Positions 18,040 to 27,753 of a stretch of DNA of 64,000 bases are shown one piece after another. Under the pieces are notes generated by a model. It made no database searches. It saw nothing but the letters and a program-made list of their open reading frames with translations, and had not been told where the DNA came from. The translations under genes and the position numbers were made by a program. The DNA is from Billgrantia lactosivorans (GTDB taxonomy: Bacteria; Pseudomonadota; Gammaproteobacteria; Pseudomonadales; Halomonadaceae). Location: positions 930,001-994,000 of the forward strand of contig NZ_QHGY01000001.1 of assembly GCF_003254665.1 (NCBI RefSeq), written 5' to 3'. The first letter of the stretch is position 1. Each line of letters opens with the position of its first letter.

Positions 18040-18804
18040 ATGCCCCGCCTCGACCAACTGCTCGTTTCCCAGGGCCTGGCCCGTTCGCGCACGCGCGCCC
18101 AGCGGCTCATCCGCCATGGCCGGGTGAGCCTGGCGGAGAGCGGCCGCGTGCTGCGCAAGCCGGGGGAGAAGCTGCCCGAGCAGACCCGCCTTGCCGTGAG
18201 CGAGGATCCCGAGGAGCGCTACGTGTCACGCGCCGGCCTCAAGCTCGAGGCGCTCATCGAGGCCCTGGGCATGGCGCTGGAAGGCAAGCTGGTGCTCGAC
18301 GTGGGCCAGTCCACCGGCGGCTTCACCGACTGCGCCCTGGCCTTCGGCGCGCGCCATGTGATCGGCGTCGAAGTGGGCCACGGCCAGCTCGACCCCGAAC
18401 TGCGCGGCGACCCACGCGTGACCTGCCTCGAGGGGCTCAACGCCCGTGCCATGGCGGACGAGCCGCGCCTGCACGAGGCGCTGGCGGCCCAGGGCGACAC
18501 GGCCCCCGACGTGACAGTGATGGACGTCTCGTTCATCTCGCAGACGCTGATCCTGCCGCAGATCGCCGCCCTGCTGCGCCCCGGTGGCGAGCTGCTGAGC
18601 CTGGTCAAGCCGCAGTTCGAGGTGGGGCCGGGCGGGGTCAACGCGCGCGGCATCGTGACCGACCCGCAGCGCTACGGCGAAGTGGAGAGCGCCCTTGGCA
18701 CCTGCTGCGCCGAGCTGGGGCTGGCGATTCGCCACTGGCGGGAGAGCCCCCTCACCGGTGGCGATGGCAACCGGGAGTTCCTGCTGCACGCGGTGAAACG
18801 CTGA
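18040..18804 (+). CDS. tlyA: TlyA-family RNA 2'-O-methyltransferase / hemolysin-like protein
   Basis: A 254-residue protein with an N-terminal S4 RNA-binding domain (MPRLDQLLVSQGLARSRTRA, residues 1-60). An FtsJ-like Rossmann methyltransferase domain follows. The SAM-binding LVLDVGQSTGGFTDCAL is near residue 85 and MDVSFISQTLILP near residue 165. Characterised TlyA proteins methylate the ribose of rRNA; the hemolysin label is historical. ATG 18040 is downstream of a CATAAT -10-like element. The stop is only five bases from the convergent mscK stop. Confidence 0.93.
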   Translation: MPRLDQLLVSQGLARSRTRAQRLIRHGRVSLAESGRVLRKPGEKLPEQTRLAVSEDPEERYVSRAGLKLEALIEALGMALEGKLVLDVGQSTGGFTDCALAFGARHVIGVEVGHGQLDPELRGDPRVTCLEGLNARAMADEPRLHEALAAQGDTAPDVTVMDVSFISQTLILPQIAALLRPGGELLSLVKPQFEVGPGGVNARGIVTDPQRYGEVESALGTCCAELGLAIRHWRESPLTGGDGNREFLLHAVKR

Positions 18805-18809
18805 CGGCC

Positions 18810-21800
18810 TCAGCGGCCGGCGTCGTCCCCACCCCCGCCGATCTCGATATCGCCGGGGTCGCCCCCCGCCCCGGGGGGCGGGAACGACTCCCCGCGGTCG
18901 TCCGAGGGCGTCAGCGTCTGCACCTTGCGCTTCGTCTCGCCGTCGGCGCGGTGCAGCCAGACATCGAGCTGGTTGAAGGCGATGTCGATGTCGTGCTCGG
19001 CAAACAGCTCGCCGACCCGGCAGTTGATTTCGTCGGTGGCGAAGAGCCGGTCGCCTAGCGAGTTGACGAATACCCGCAGCTCGAAGGTGAGCGTGCTCTC
19101 GCCGTAGTTCATGAAGAAGACCTGGGGTTCGGGGTCGTTCAGCACTCGCAGGTTCTCGTCGGCGACCTGGCGCAGCAGGCGGTGGACCAGGCGCTGGTCC
19201 GAACCGTAGGCGACGCCGAAGGTGAGGACGACCCGGGTGATGGTGTCCGACAGCGACCAGTTGATCAGCTGGTCGGTGATGAAGGTCTTGTTGGGGATGA
19301 TGATCTCCTTGCGATCGAAGTCGGTCACCGTGGTAGCACGGATACGGATCTTGCTCACCGTGCCGGTCAGGTTGCCCAGGGTGATGGTGTCGCCGATGCG
19401 CACCGGCCGCTCGAACAGGATGATCAAACCCGAGACGAAATTGGCGAATATCTCCTGCAGGCCGAAGCCCAGGCCCACACCCAACGCCGCCACCAGCCAC
19501 TGCAGTTGGCTCCAGGCCACGCCCAGGGTGGCCAGCGCCCCCACCAGCCCGGTGCCGACGATGGTGTAGGAGAGCAGTGTCGAGATGGCATAGGCGCTGC
19601 CCTGCTTGAGTTCCAGCCGCGACAGCACCATCACCTCGAGCAGGCCCGGCAGGTTGCGCGCCATGACCAGGGTCAGGACGAAGATCAGTACCGCGGTGAA
19701 GATATCGGCCACCGACAGCGCGCTGGTGACGAGATCCGAGCCGCCCTCTTCCCCTGCGTCCCAGATCGCGACATCGTTCAGATAGCCCAGTACCGTGAGC
19801 TGATCGGACCATACCAGATAGAGCAGCACGGCAAAGCCGATCAGCAGGAACAGCTTGGAGAGGCGCAGCGACTGCTGGTTGATCTGTTCCATGTCCAGCG
19901 GCGGTTCCTCTACCACTTCGAGCCCCCCCTCGGCACCCTCCTGGGCCTGGGTACGCCGCCTTATCAGCGCACGCCTGAAGGCCAGCCGGCGAGCCGCCAC
20001 CGCCAGGCCACGCACCACCGACGCCTCGACCAGGATCCACATGGCCAGCAGATAGAGGGTGATGACGAAGCGGCCGATCAGGCTCAGCGCGGTGTACTCG
20101 AAGCCGGAAACGATCAGCCCCACCAGCACCAGCGGCACGGCGGCCATCAACAGCCCGAGGATCAGGCGGAACAGCTTGACGCCGAAGAACGGCGTATGGG
20201 CCAGGATCAAGCGTGCGAGCAGCACGCTCATGGCCAGCAGCCCGGCCAGCAGCAGTGTCAGCGCGATGGGCCGCGTGGTCAGGCTGATCTCGCCGTCGCG
20301 GGCCAGGGCGGAGATCAGCAGCACGGGGACCAGCGCCACGCCGAGCCAGCCAAGCAGCCAGCGCAAGCGCGCGACATAACCCGATGGCCAATAGAAGTGC
20401 TTGGTCGCCACCCCGTCGCGCACCAGCAGGCGCCGCGACCAGGCGAGGAAGCCCCAGGCCAGCGCCAGGTGCAGGAAGGCCTGTCCCAGGCCCGAGGCAA
20501 TGCCGTCTCCGATGGCGTCCAAGGAGAAACCCAGGCCGGCCAGGGTCAGCGGCCCGGGCAAGGCCAGCAGGGCGTTGAGCCCGACCGCGAGCGGGGTATG
20601 CGCCTGGGAGTCGCTGCGCAGCCGGCCGATCTGGTCGTGCAGCGCGGCCAGCCGGCGCTGTATGCGGCGCCGCAGCCCCAGCAGCACAACCGCCGCCAGC
20701 ACGAAGGGGGCTCCCGTCAGGGCCTCGGCACCAGGGGTGCGCCAGTGTACCGGCAGCACCTCGCGCCACTCGCCCTGCTGCCATTCGGCGGCCAGGTTGG
20801 CGGGAAGATTGCGGAACCAGGCCAGATCCAGCGGGCGGGTGTTGGCGATCCAGAACAGCTGCTCGTCGATGGTGGTGCGCAGCTCATGCGAGGTATCGAG
20901 CAGCTCTTGCTGGTTGAGCTGCAGTTCGATGGCCGTGCTCAGCAGGCTGCCGTAGGTCTGCTCGAGCTGGTCGACCAACTGGCGGCGCGAGTGGTAGAGC
21001 CCCTGCAGCGATTCCACCAGTGCCTCGCTGACCTCGACGCCGGCCTCCTCGAGGCGCTGGTTGGCCAGGCGTTCGCTCTGGCGCAGGGCGTCACGCTGGC
21101 GCACCAGGTCGAACTGGCGCAGGCGCAGGTCGGCGATCTCGTCCTGCAGGTTGCGCCTGGCATCGACCTGGGGCAGGGAGCGGCGCTGCTCGCGCAGGAT
21201 GCGCGACAGCAACAGGCTGCCGCGAATCGCCTCGATCTGTTCGTTGAGGCTGCGCTCCAGCTGGCGCACGTGATCGAGCTGGCTGCGAATCGCCAGGCTC
21301 TCGCGCACCAGCCCGTTGTGACGGTCGTTGGCCCGCAGCAGCTCGAGGCTGAGCTCGCGGTTGGCCTTCTGGGCGCGCTCGAGCACCGGGTGGCCGGCTT
21401 CGAGCAGCGGGTCGTCTCGCGCGGCATCGGCGATCGCCTGCTCCGTGGCCAAGCGGCGCTGACGATCGATCACGCTCTGCAGCAGGGTCAGCTCGGCTTC
21501 CTGACGTGCAATCTGCTGGGTCAGCAGGTCGCGGCGCTGCTGGGCCAGTTCGCGCAGCCGGGTGTTGCTGCCCAGCTCGCGCTGGCGCAGGCGCAGCGTG
21601 CGCTCGGCCAGGAGACGCTCGACCTCGAGCTGCCAGAGCTGGGGCGAATCGTCGCTGGCCCCCTGCCCCTCCAGCGCATCGAGCGAGCGGCGCGCGCGCT
21701 CGGCAGCCTGCATCGCCTCGGCGATGGACTGCTGGGCGCGCTCCGGCAGGGTCTGGGCGGAAAGCAGCTGGGCGTTGACGTCGGCCAGGCGGTCCTGCTG

Positions 21801-22259
21801 CTGCTGCAGTTCGAACACCGCCTCCTGCCTGCGATACTCCAGCTCCTCCAGCGGCACATCGTCGAGCTCGGCGATGGAGCGATCGAGCGCCGCCTCCTCC
21901 TCCTCGAGGATCTCCCGCTCCAGGCGCAGCAGTTCGGCGGGAGCCTCCTCCAGCCGCTGTTCCAGGGCCTCGAGCCGCTCCTCGACCCCCTTCAGCTCCT
22001 CTAGGGCGCTCAGCGTCGCCTCCAGGGCGTCGATATCGCGCTGCTCGGCGTCGGATACGCTCACGCCCTCCTCGGGGCGCAGCTCGGCCAGGCGTTCCTC
22101 CACCGCCTCACGATCGGGCAGGTGTTCCTCGGCCGCGACGCGCCCCCCGGCCAGCAGCAACGGCAACAGCAGCAGCAGGACGCACCAGACGGAAACGCGC
22201 CGCGCCGCGTGGCCGGCCCGGTATCGACGATGGAACACTGGAAAAGGCAATTCGTTCAC
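18810..22259 (-). CDS. mscK: MscK-type potassium-dependent mechanosensitive channel
   Basis: A very large MscS-superfamily channel, 1149 residues from GTG 22259. A signal segment rich in Leu is near residues 25-40. A long periplasmic coiled-coil region of Glu/Arg/Leu heptads (about 45-440) follows, then a string of membrane helices (about 490-840). The MscS pore and beta domain comes last, with GVGLGFGLQEIFANFVSGLIIL, FERPVRIGD and VSKIRIRATTVTDFDRKEIIIPN. The size matches E. coli MscK rather than small MscS. It releases solutes on hypo-osmotic shock. GTG 22259 has CGAGGG upstream; an in-frame ATG at 22322 would add 21 residues. Confidence 0.92.
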   Translation of the reverse strand: MNELPFPVFHRRYRAGHAARRVSVWCVLLLLLPLLLAGGRVAAEEHLPDREAVEERLAELRPEEGVSVSDAEQRDIDALEATLSALEELKGVEERLEALEQRLEEAPAELLRLEREILEEEEAALDRSIAELDDVPLEELEYRRQEAVFELQQQQDRLADVNAQLLSAQTLPERAQQSIAEAMQAAERARRSLDALEGQGASDDSPQLWQLEVERLLAERTLRLRQRELGSNTRLRELAQQRRDLLTQQIARQEAELTLLQSVIDRQRRLATEQAIADAARDDPLLEAGHPVLERAQKANRELSLELLRANDRHNGLVRESLAIRSQLDHVRQLERSLNEQIEAIRGSLLLSRILREQRRSLPQVDARRNLQDEIADLRLRQFDLVRQRDALRQSERLANQRLEEAGVEVSEALVESLQGLYHSRRQLVDQLEQTYGSLLSTAIELQLNQQELLDTSHELRTTIDEQLFWIANTRPLDLAWFRNLPANLAAEWQQGEWREVLPVHWRTPGAEALTGAPFVLAAVVLLGLRRRIQRRLAALHDQIGRLRSDSQAHTPLAVGLNALLALPGPLTLAGLGFSLDAIGDGIASGLGQAFLHLALAWGFLAWSRRLLVRDGVATKHFYWPSGYVARLRWLLGWLGVALVPVLLISALARDGEISLTTRPIALTLLLAGLLAMSVLLARLILAHTPFFGVKLFRLILGLLMAAVPLVLVGLIVSGFEYTALSLIGRFVITLYLLAMWILVEASVVRGLAVAARRLAFRRALIRRRTQAQEGAEGGLEVVEEPPLDMEQINQQSLRLSKLFLLIGFAVLLYLVWSDQLTVLGYLNDVAIWDAGEEGGSDLVTSALSVADIFTAVLIFVLTLVMARNLPGLLEVMVLSRLELKQGSAYAISTLLSYTIVGTGLVGALATLGVAWSQLQWLVAALGVGLGFGLQEIFANFVSGLIILFERPVRIGDTITLGNLTGTVSKIRIRATTVTDFDRKEIIIPNKTFITDQLINWSLSDTITRVVLTFGVAYGSDQRLVHRLLRQVADENLRVLNDPEPQVFFMNYGESTLTFELRVFVNSLGDRLFATDEINCRVGELFAEHDIDIAFNQLDVWLHRADGETKRKVQTLTPSDDRGESFPPPGAGGDPGDIEIGGGGDDAGR

Positions 22260-22466
22260 ACTAGCCCTCGGTCGGCGTGATCTCGCGGCTTCGTGTCGAT
22301 TCTCGGTCCCACGGCAGCGCAAGGCAATGGGAAGCCTGAACTAAACCGGGTTCGGGGCCTGCGGTGCACCTGGATCCGCAGCAGGCGAAAGGCAGGCGCA
22401 TGGTTGACTTGAGGCCCGGACGTGTTAGAAACAGCGTTCATCCACCCTTCCTTCGGTCCCGCCGCC

Positions 22467-23528
22467 ATGATGCTTCGTCGTTCGACTTCCCAGGCTGTTC
22501 TCGCGTTGCTGCTGGCCGGGGCCGCCGGTACCGTCCTGGCCCAGGAAGGCCCGCTCACCGCTGCGGAGCGCGCGGCGATCGAAGCGCGCATCGAGGCACT
22601 CGGCCAGGAGATGGACTCGCTGCGCCAGCAGTTGACCGAGGATCGGCTGCAGTCCGGTGAAGGCCGCCTGGGGCTCAGCGAGGTCGTCACCATCGCCTCG
22701 GAGCAGGAGCTCGAGCCGGTGGAGGAACGCCGTCAGCTCGAGCGGGAATCGTCGCTCAACCCCTTTGCCATCACCACGCACCGGCGCAACTACCTGCTGC
22801 CGCTGAATTACGACCGCCGCCCCAACCAGGAGGTCTTCGGCGACGTCGACCGGGACGGGACCCCGGACCGCGCCGAGGTCAAGTTCCAGTTCAGCGCCAA
22901 GTTCAACCTGATCGAGCGTCTCTTCGGCGATTACGGTGGCGATCTCTACTTCGCCTATACCCAGCGCAGCTGGTGGCAGGCCTACAACGCCGATTCCTCG
23001 GCGCCGTTCCGCGAGACCAACTACGAGCCGGAGGTCTTCATCGACTTCGAGAATCGCTGGTCGTTGCTGGGCTGGACCAACATCAACAATCGGCTGGGCT
23101 TCAATCACGAGTCCAACGGGCGCTCGGGCGACATGTCGCGCAGCTGGAACCGGGTGATCCTGGAATCGACCTTCATCAACGACGACTGGCTGGTCAGCGT
23201 GTCGCCCCACTGGCGCGTTCCCGAGTCCGAAGGCGACGACGACAACCCCGACATCGAGCGCTACATGGGCTACGGCACCGTCGGCGTCGCCCGGCGGCTC
23301 GGCGACAGCGAGGTGAGCCTGGAGTGGCACGGCAACCCCAGCGCCGGCCACATGGGGACCCGGGTGGACTATTCGTGGCCGCTGTTCGGCAACATCCGTG
23401 GCCATGTGCAGTATTTCTACGGCTACGGCGACAGCATGATCGACTACGACCACCGTACCCAGCGCATCGGCATCGGCTTCAGCCTCAATCCGATCTTCTC
23501 GGGCAACGACGACACGTTCCCCGATTGA
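22467..23528 (+). CDS. pldA: Outer membrane phospholipase A
   Basis: A 353-residue outer-membrane beta-barrel lipase. The signal peptide ends near TVLAQ-EG. The catalytic motif NHESNGRSG followed by SWNR places the His, Ser and Asn with the same 12-residue Ser-Asn spacing as E. coli OMPLA (S144/N156). Aromatic-girdled strands and the ARRLGDSEVSLEW and FYGYGDSMIDYDHRTQRIGIGFSL ends support a 12-stranded barrel. An inserted helical stretch of about 80 residues between signal and barrel is longer than in E. coli. An ATG at 22470 is an equally possible start. Confidence 0.94.
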   Translation: MMLRRSTSQAVLALLLAGAAGTVLAQEGPLTAAERAAIEARIEALGQEMDSLRQQLTEDRLQSGEGRLGLSEVVTIASEQELEPVEERRQLERESSLNPFAITTHRRNYLLPLNYDRRPNQEVFGDVDRDGTPDRAEVKFQFSAKFNLIERLFGDYGGDLYFAYTQRSWWQAYNADSSAPFRETNYEPEVFIDFENRWSLLGWTNINNRLGFNHESNGRSGDMSRSWNRVILESTFINDDWLVSVSPHWRVPESEGDDDNPDIERYMGYGTVGVARRLGDSEVSLEWHGNPSAGHMGTRVDYSWPLFGNIRGHVQYFYGYGDSMIDYDHRTQRIGIGFSLNPIFSGNDDTFPD

Positions 23529-23617
23529 TTCCGCTCGACGACGCAGCGAAGCGACGTTGAAGTCGCAGTCGCTAATGCTATGCTGAGCCTGTAATCCCCC
23601 GTCAAAGGAAGACTTTC

Positions 23618-23950
23618 ATGGCCTCTCGCACACCGCATGTCGACGAAACCACACGGCAATTGAAGGAAGACCTGCACCAGTTGAGCCACACCATCGAGGA
23701 ACTGGTGAGTGCCACCGCCGACGATTCGCGCAGCAACATCAAGGAGCTGCGCGAGCGCGCCGAGAAGCGGCTGAAGGAGACCCGGGCACGCCTCGAGGCC
23801 CGTGGCGAACGGCTCTACGGCGAAGCCCGCGACACCCTGCACCACCAGGCCGATGCCTGCGACCGCTACGTGCACGACAACCCCTGGACCAGCATCGGCA
23901 TCGGCGCCGCGGTGGGCGTGGTCATCGGTATGCTCATCGGGCGTCGCTGA
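23618..23950 (+). CDS. DUF883 / ElaB-YqjD-family membrane-anchored protein
   Basis: A 110-residue protein with a long charged amphipathic helix (residues 10-75) and a C-terminal membrane anchor, NPWTSIGIGAAVGVVIGMLIGRR. This is the layout of the ElaB/YqjD family, whose members bind ribosomes at the inner membrane in stationary phase in E. coli. AAAGGAAGA precedes ATG 23618. It heads a compact trio with the next two genes, in the same order as yqjD-yqjE-yqjK. Confidence 0.93.
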   Translation: MASRTPHVDETTRQLKEDLHQLSHTIEELVSATADDSRSNIKELRERAEKRLKETRARLEARGERLYGEARDTLHHQADACDRYVHDNPWTSIGIGAAVGVVIGMLIGRR

Positions 23951-24351
23951 TGGCGTCCAGTGAAGGACCGGTTCAACGCCTGTTCGTCATCGCCAGGCGC
24001 CTGCTGGCAAGCCTGGTGGCCACCGGCGAGACGCGCCTGCGTCTCGCCGTGCTGGAACTCGAGGAGGAGCGTGCGCGGCTCGTCACTCTGCTGCTGCTGC
24101 TGGGCTTGAGCCTGGTGCTGCTGTTGCTGGGGCTGGGCATGCTCACGCTGCTGGTGGTGGTGCTGTTCTGGGATACCCACCGCCTGGCCGCGATCGGCAT
24201 CAGCGCCCTGCTGCTGCTGGGAAGCGGCCTCGTCATCGCCCTGCTGGGGCTGCGCCAGGCCCGGCGCCACACCCTGCTCAAGGAGACCCTGGCCCAGCTC
24301 GCGCTGGACCGCCACCTGGTGGGGGAGCAGCGTGACACGTCGCGACAGTGA
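23950..24351 (+). CDS. YqjE-like phage holin superfamily membrane protein
   Basis: A 133-residue protein with two central membrane helices (LVTLLLLLGLSLVLLLLGLGML and AAIGISALLLLGSGLVIALL). Its N-terminal helix RLLASLVATGETRLRLAVLELEEERARL is typical of the YqjE/PF07332 family. Its ATG overlaps the preceding stop by one base. Function is unknown; it is a stable partner of YqjD-type genes. Confidence 0.9.
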   Translation: MASSEGPVQRLFVIARRLLASLVATGETRLRLAVLELEEERARLVTLLLLLGLSLVLLLLGLGMLTLLVVVLFWDTHRLAAIGISALLLLGSGLVIALLGLRQARRHTLLKETLAQLALDRHLVGEQRDTSRQ

Positions 24352-24643
24352 GCGTACCCCAGGGCCGTCTCGCGCGCAGCGCAAGGCCGAACTGCTGGCG
24401 GCGATCGAGCAGCAGCGCATCGACATCCTGGTCGAAGCCGAGCGCTGGCAGCACGCCTCCGCTTCCCTCGATGCGGGCTGGCAGCGCCTCAAGCAATACC
24501 GCGGGTTGGTGTACCTGGCCGGTGGCATCCTGCTGGTCGGCGGCGCACGCCACCCCAACTCGGTGCTACGCGTGGTCAGGCGGCTTGCGGCCGGCGGCTT
24601 GCTGCTCAACCGCGCACGGCGGATCCTGCAGCAGGTACGCTGA
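24332..24643 (+). CDS. YqjK-like protein
   Basis: A 103-residue basic protein with a helical N-terminal half (RAQRKAELLAAIEQQRIDI) and a short hydrophobic segment LVYLAGGILLVGGARHP. This pattern is characteristic of YqjK, the third member of the yqjD-E-K set. It overlaps the end of the yqjE-like gene by 20 bases. No biochemical role is known. Confidence 0.85.
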   Translation: MTRRDSERTPGPSRAQRKAELLAAIEQQRIDILVEAERWQHASASLDAGWQRLKQYRGLVYLAGGILLVGGARHPNSVLRVVRRLAAGGLLLNRARRILQQVR

Positions 24644-24725
24644 ACTCGGCCGAGCCCCTCCCGGCCGGGTCGCGCCCTTCGCCTAGCCCCTTTTCCGCCG
24701 CCGGCACCTCCCCTCTGGCACTTGC

Positions 24726-25376
24726 CTAGAGCTGGGCCTCGGCGTGATGGCGCCGGTGGGCCACGCCCGGCACCCACTTCATCCAGCTCTCGCCGTGCTT
24801 GAGACGCTTCTCGATGAAGCGCCGGGTGCGGCGCTGGCCTTCGCTGGTGTCGGAGGACCATACCGCCAGTGCCGCCAGGAACAGGCTGGTCAGCGCCACT
24901 TCCTCCACCTGGGCGCGCCGGGTGCCGTAGCGCGCCTCGAGGCGCGCCGCCTCGCGCAGCCACTGGACGGTCCGCGACAGGTCGAAGACCATCGGCACCC
25001 AGGTGTGCGGATGCGGCAGGTGCGCCTTGGTCCGGAGCATCTGCAGGGTCACCCGACGGTGCGCCGCGTAGGTATCGAACCAGGCCTGCAGGCAGTGCTC
25101 GATACGCACGCGCTCCGGCCAGTCGTCGAAGGTATCGGGCTTGGTGGCCAGCATGGCGCGCCAGCCGCGCTGGAACCAGGCGTTGGCCACGTCGTCCATG
25201 TCGCGAAAGCGCTCCAGCACCACGGACATCGGCAGCTCGAGGCTGCGCGCCACTTCGGAGAGGCGCACCCCTCTCCAGCCATGCGTCTCGGCCTGGCGCA
25301 CGGCTTCGTCGACGATGCGGTCGACGAAGGGGGACACCTCGGATCGGGAGGCGTCCTGGATCGCAATCATGGTCAT
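24726..25376 (-). CDS. TetR-family transcriptional regulator
   Basis: A 216-residue regulator. The N-terminal helix-turn-helix is residues 10-60, with GVRLSEVARSLELPMSVVLERFRDMDDVANAWF as the core. The C-terminal ligand domain is not informative. It lies 64 bases before the egtD stop on the same strand, so control of that operon is not implied. A target cannot be assigned. Confidence 0.9.
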   Translation of the reverse strand: MTMIAIQDASRSEVSPFVDRIVDEAVRQAETHGWRGVRLSEVARSLELPMSVVLERFRDMDDVANAWFQRGWRAMLATKPDTFDDWPERVRIEHCLQAWFDTYAAHRRVTLQMLRTKAHLPHPHTWVPMVFDLSRTVQWLREAARLEARYGTRRAQVEEVALTSLFLAALAVWSSDTSEGQRRTRRFIEKRLKHGESWMKWVPGVAHRRHHAEAQL

Positions 25377-25440
25377 GGCGGGCCCTCTGTTTCCAGCGTG
25401 GTTCTGTCATGCAGCATAGACCGGATTCCCGCCGTGGCCA

Positions 25441-26406
25441 TCAGGCCGCGCGCTCCAGGTAATGGATGCAGAACAGGCCGTCAGGGTCGGTCCAGTGGGC
25501 CCGCGGCTCGAAGCCGGCGCGGCCGGCCAGCTCGCGAAAGCCGGCGACGCTGTACTTGTAGGAGTTCTCGGTATGCAGGCTCTCGCCCTGGCCGAAGTCG
25601 ATCCGCTCCCCTGCCACGTGGATGGCCTGGTCGTTGCGGCTCACCAGGTGCATCTCGATGCGTGAGTCGGCCTCGTTGTAGAAGGCGTGATGACGAAACC
25701 CCCGCGGCTCCACCTCGGCCGCGAACTCGTCGCGCAGGCGCTGCAGCAGGTTCAGGTTGAAGGCCGCGGTGACCCCGGCCGCGTCGTTGTAGGCGGCATC
25801 GAGGATCGCCCGGTCCTTGATCAGGTCGACGCCGACGAGCAGCCCCCCGCCCGGCGGCAGCAGCGCGGTCAGCCCCTCGAGGAACGCCTCGGCTTCCTCG
25901 GGGGTGAAGTTGCCGATGCTCGAACCGGGAAAGAAGGCCACCGGTCGTTCGCCCGACAGCCCCTCCGGCCAGGCCATGGGGCGAGAGAAATCGGCGCAGG
26001 CGGCGTGAACCTCGAGCCAGGGGTAGTCCATGGCCAGCCGCCGGGTGCTGTCGAGCAGGAAGTCGCGGGAGATGTCCACGCCCAGGTAGCAGGCCGGATG
26101 CAGCGCCTCGAGCAGCAGGCGCACCTTGCGGCTGGCGCCGCTGCCCAGCTCGATCAGGGTGGCGTCGCGGCCGGCCACCTCGGCGATGGCGGGGGCGGCA
26201 TCGCGCAGGATCGCCTCCTCGGTGCGGGTCGGATAGTACTCGGGTTGCCGGCAGATGGCGTCGAACAGCTCCGAGCCGCGGCGATCGTAGAAGAACTTGG
26301 GGGAGGTGTGCTTGGGGGTGGCGCTGAGCCCCGCCAGCAGCTCCTCGTAGAGCGAACCCGCCGCCTCCGGCGGGTGCTGGTCGTGAAAGCGTACGAACGA
26401 TTCCAT
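25441..26406 (-). CDS. egtD: L-histidine N-alpha-methyltransferase (ergothioneine synthesis)
   Basis: A 321-residue SAM-dependent methyltransferase that converts histidine to hercynine, the first step of ergothioneine synthesis. The N terminus with KHTSPKFFYDRRGSELFD and the SAM-binding LIELGSGASRKVRLLLEAL are family hallmarks, and the length equals characterised EgtD proteins. ATG 26406 starts one base after the egtB stop, with GGGAGGCC inside the egtB end. The two genes form an operon making the antioxidant thiol-histidine derivative. Confidence 0.95.
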   Translation of the reverse strand: MESFVRFHDQHPPEAAGSLYEELLAGLSATPKHTSPKFFYDRRGSELFDAICRQPEYYPTRTEEAILRDAAPAIAEVAGRDATLIELGSGASRKVRLLLEALHPACYLGVDISRDFLLDSTRRLAMDYPWLEVHAACADFSRPMAWPEGLSGERPVAFFPGSSIGNFTPEEAEAFLEGLTALLPPGGGLLVGVDLIKDRAILDAAYNDAAGVTAAFNLNLLQRLRDEFAAEVEPRGFRHHAFYNEADSRIEMHLVSRNDQAIHVAGERIDFGQGESLHTENSYKYSVAGFRELAGRAGFEPRAHWTDPDGLFCIHYLERAA

Positions 26407-26407
26407 G

Positions 26408-27721
26408 TCAGGCCTCCCTGGCGAGCCGAAAACCGGAAAATGCCCAGCGGGCGTGGGGCGGGAAGAAGTTGCGGTAGGTCGGTCGCACATGGTCCGCCGG
26501 CGTGGCGCAGCAGCCGCCGCGCAGCACCATCTGCCCCGACATGAACTTGCCGTTGTACTCGCCCAGCGTGCCCGGCAGGGTGCGAAACCCCGGATAGGGC
26601 CGGTAGGCGCTGCCGGTCCACTCCCAGACGTCGCCGAACAGCTGGCTCGCGACCCCGCCCGGGGCCGGGACCGCCACCGGCTGCAGGTGGTCGCGCTCGA
26701 CGAAGTTGCCGGCGATGGCCGCGTCGCGGGCGGCCACCTCCCACTCCGCCTCGCTGGGCAGGCGCGCGCCGGCCCAGCGGGCATAGGCATCGGCCTCGAA
26801 GAAGCTGACGTGCACGACCGGGGCATTCTTGTCGACCGGGCGCAGGCCGCCCAGGGTGAAGTGGTGCCAGCCATCGTCGCGCTTCACCCAGTAGAGCGGT
26901 GCCCGCCAGTCAGCCTGGCCGACCTGCTGCCAGCCATCCGAGAGCCACAGCTCGGGGCGGGTGTAGCCGCCGTCCTCGATGAAGGCCAGGAACTCGCCAT
27001 TGGTCACCGGCCGGTTGGCCAGCTGGAACGCCTCGAGGAACTGGCGATGCGGCGGCCCCTCGTTGTCGTAGGCGAAGCCGGTGGCCGGATCGTGGCCCAC
27101 GCGGCGGACGCCCGCGGCATGCTCGAGCCAGGCCAGCCCGCCGGGCGCCTGTGCCAGCGGCGGTACCAGGTCGTCGCGATAGGCCGGGCACAGCGGGTTC
27201 TGGGCCAGGATGTGCTTGATGTCCATGAGCAGCAGCTCCTGGTGCTGCTGCTCATGGTGCAGGCCCAGCTCCAGGCGCCGGAAGATCTCGCCGGCATGCT
27301 CGGGTGGCGGCGATTCGAGCAGCTCGGCCATGGCGGCATCGACGTGGGCGCGAAAGCGGTAGACATCGGCCACCGTGGGACGCGACAGCGTGCCGCGCCG
27401 GGGCCGCGGAAACGGCACGCCGTGGGTCTCGTAGTAGGAGTTGAAGAGAAAGTCGTAGGCGGGGTCTAGCGTTCGGTAGCGGGCGTGGAAAGGGGCGAGG
27501 ATGAAGGCTTCGAAAAACCAGGTGACGTGGGCCAGATGCCACTTCGGCGGGCTGACGTCATCCATGCTCTGGATGACATGGTCCTCCGTGCACAGCGGGG
27601 CGCAGAGCCGCTCCGAGGCCTCGCGCACGCGCTGATAGCGTCTCAGCCACTCCTTGGTGTGCAGGGTATCGAGGGTTTCCGACTGATGGGGGTCTTGCAG
27701 CTGGTGGGCAAGCGGGGGCAT
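26408..27721 (-). CDS. egtB: Ergothioneine biosynthesis sulfoxide synthase
   Basis: A 437-residue non-haem iron enzyme that joins hercynine to a thiol donor. The N-terminal DinB-like domain carries the iron ligands: H62/H65 in PPKWHLAHVTWFFE and the H-x3-H-x-E motif in LGLHHEQQHQEL (H156, H160, E162). The C-terminal formylglycine-generating-enzyme-like domain ends with WEWTGSAYRPYPGFR and GGCCATPADHVRPTYRNFFPP. There is no egtA, egtC or egtE in the window, as is common outside actinobacteria. A long hairpin (27754-27813) lies in the upstream leader. Confidence 0.95.
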   Translation of the reverse strand: MPPLAHQLQDPHQSETLDTLHTKEWLRRYQRVREASERLCAPLCTEDHVIQSMDDVSPPKWHLAHVTWFFEAFILAPFHARYRTLDPAYDFLFNSYYETHGVPFPRPRRGTLSRPTVADVYRFRAHVDAAMAELLESPPPEHAGEIFRRLELGLHHEQQHQELLLMDIKHILAQNPLCPAYRDDLVPPLAQAPGGLAWLEHAAGVRRVGHDPATGFAYDNEGPPHRQFLEAFQLANRPVTNGEFLAFIEDGGYTRPELWLSDGWQQVGQADWRAPLYWVKRDDGWHHFTLGGLRPVDKNAPVVHVSFFEADAYARWAGARLPSEAEWEVAARDAAIAGNFVERDHLQPVAVPAPGGVASQLFGDVWEWTGSAYRPYPGFRTLPGTLGEYNGKFMSGQMVLRGGCCATPADHVRPTYRNFFPPHARWAFSGFRLAREA

Positions 27722-27753
27722 GGCGCACTCCTGTGACGAACCACATCCTGGGG

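Noticed and set aside
19182..22004. A 940-codon open frame antisense to mscK
   Set aside because: Low-complexity Gln/His/Arg composition typical of a shadow frame; the MscK reading has clear domains.
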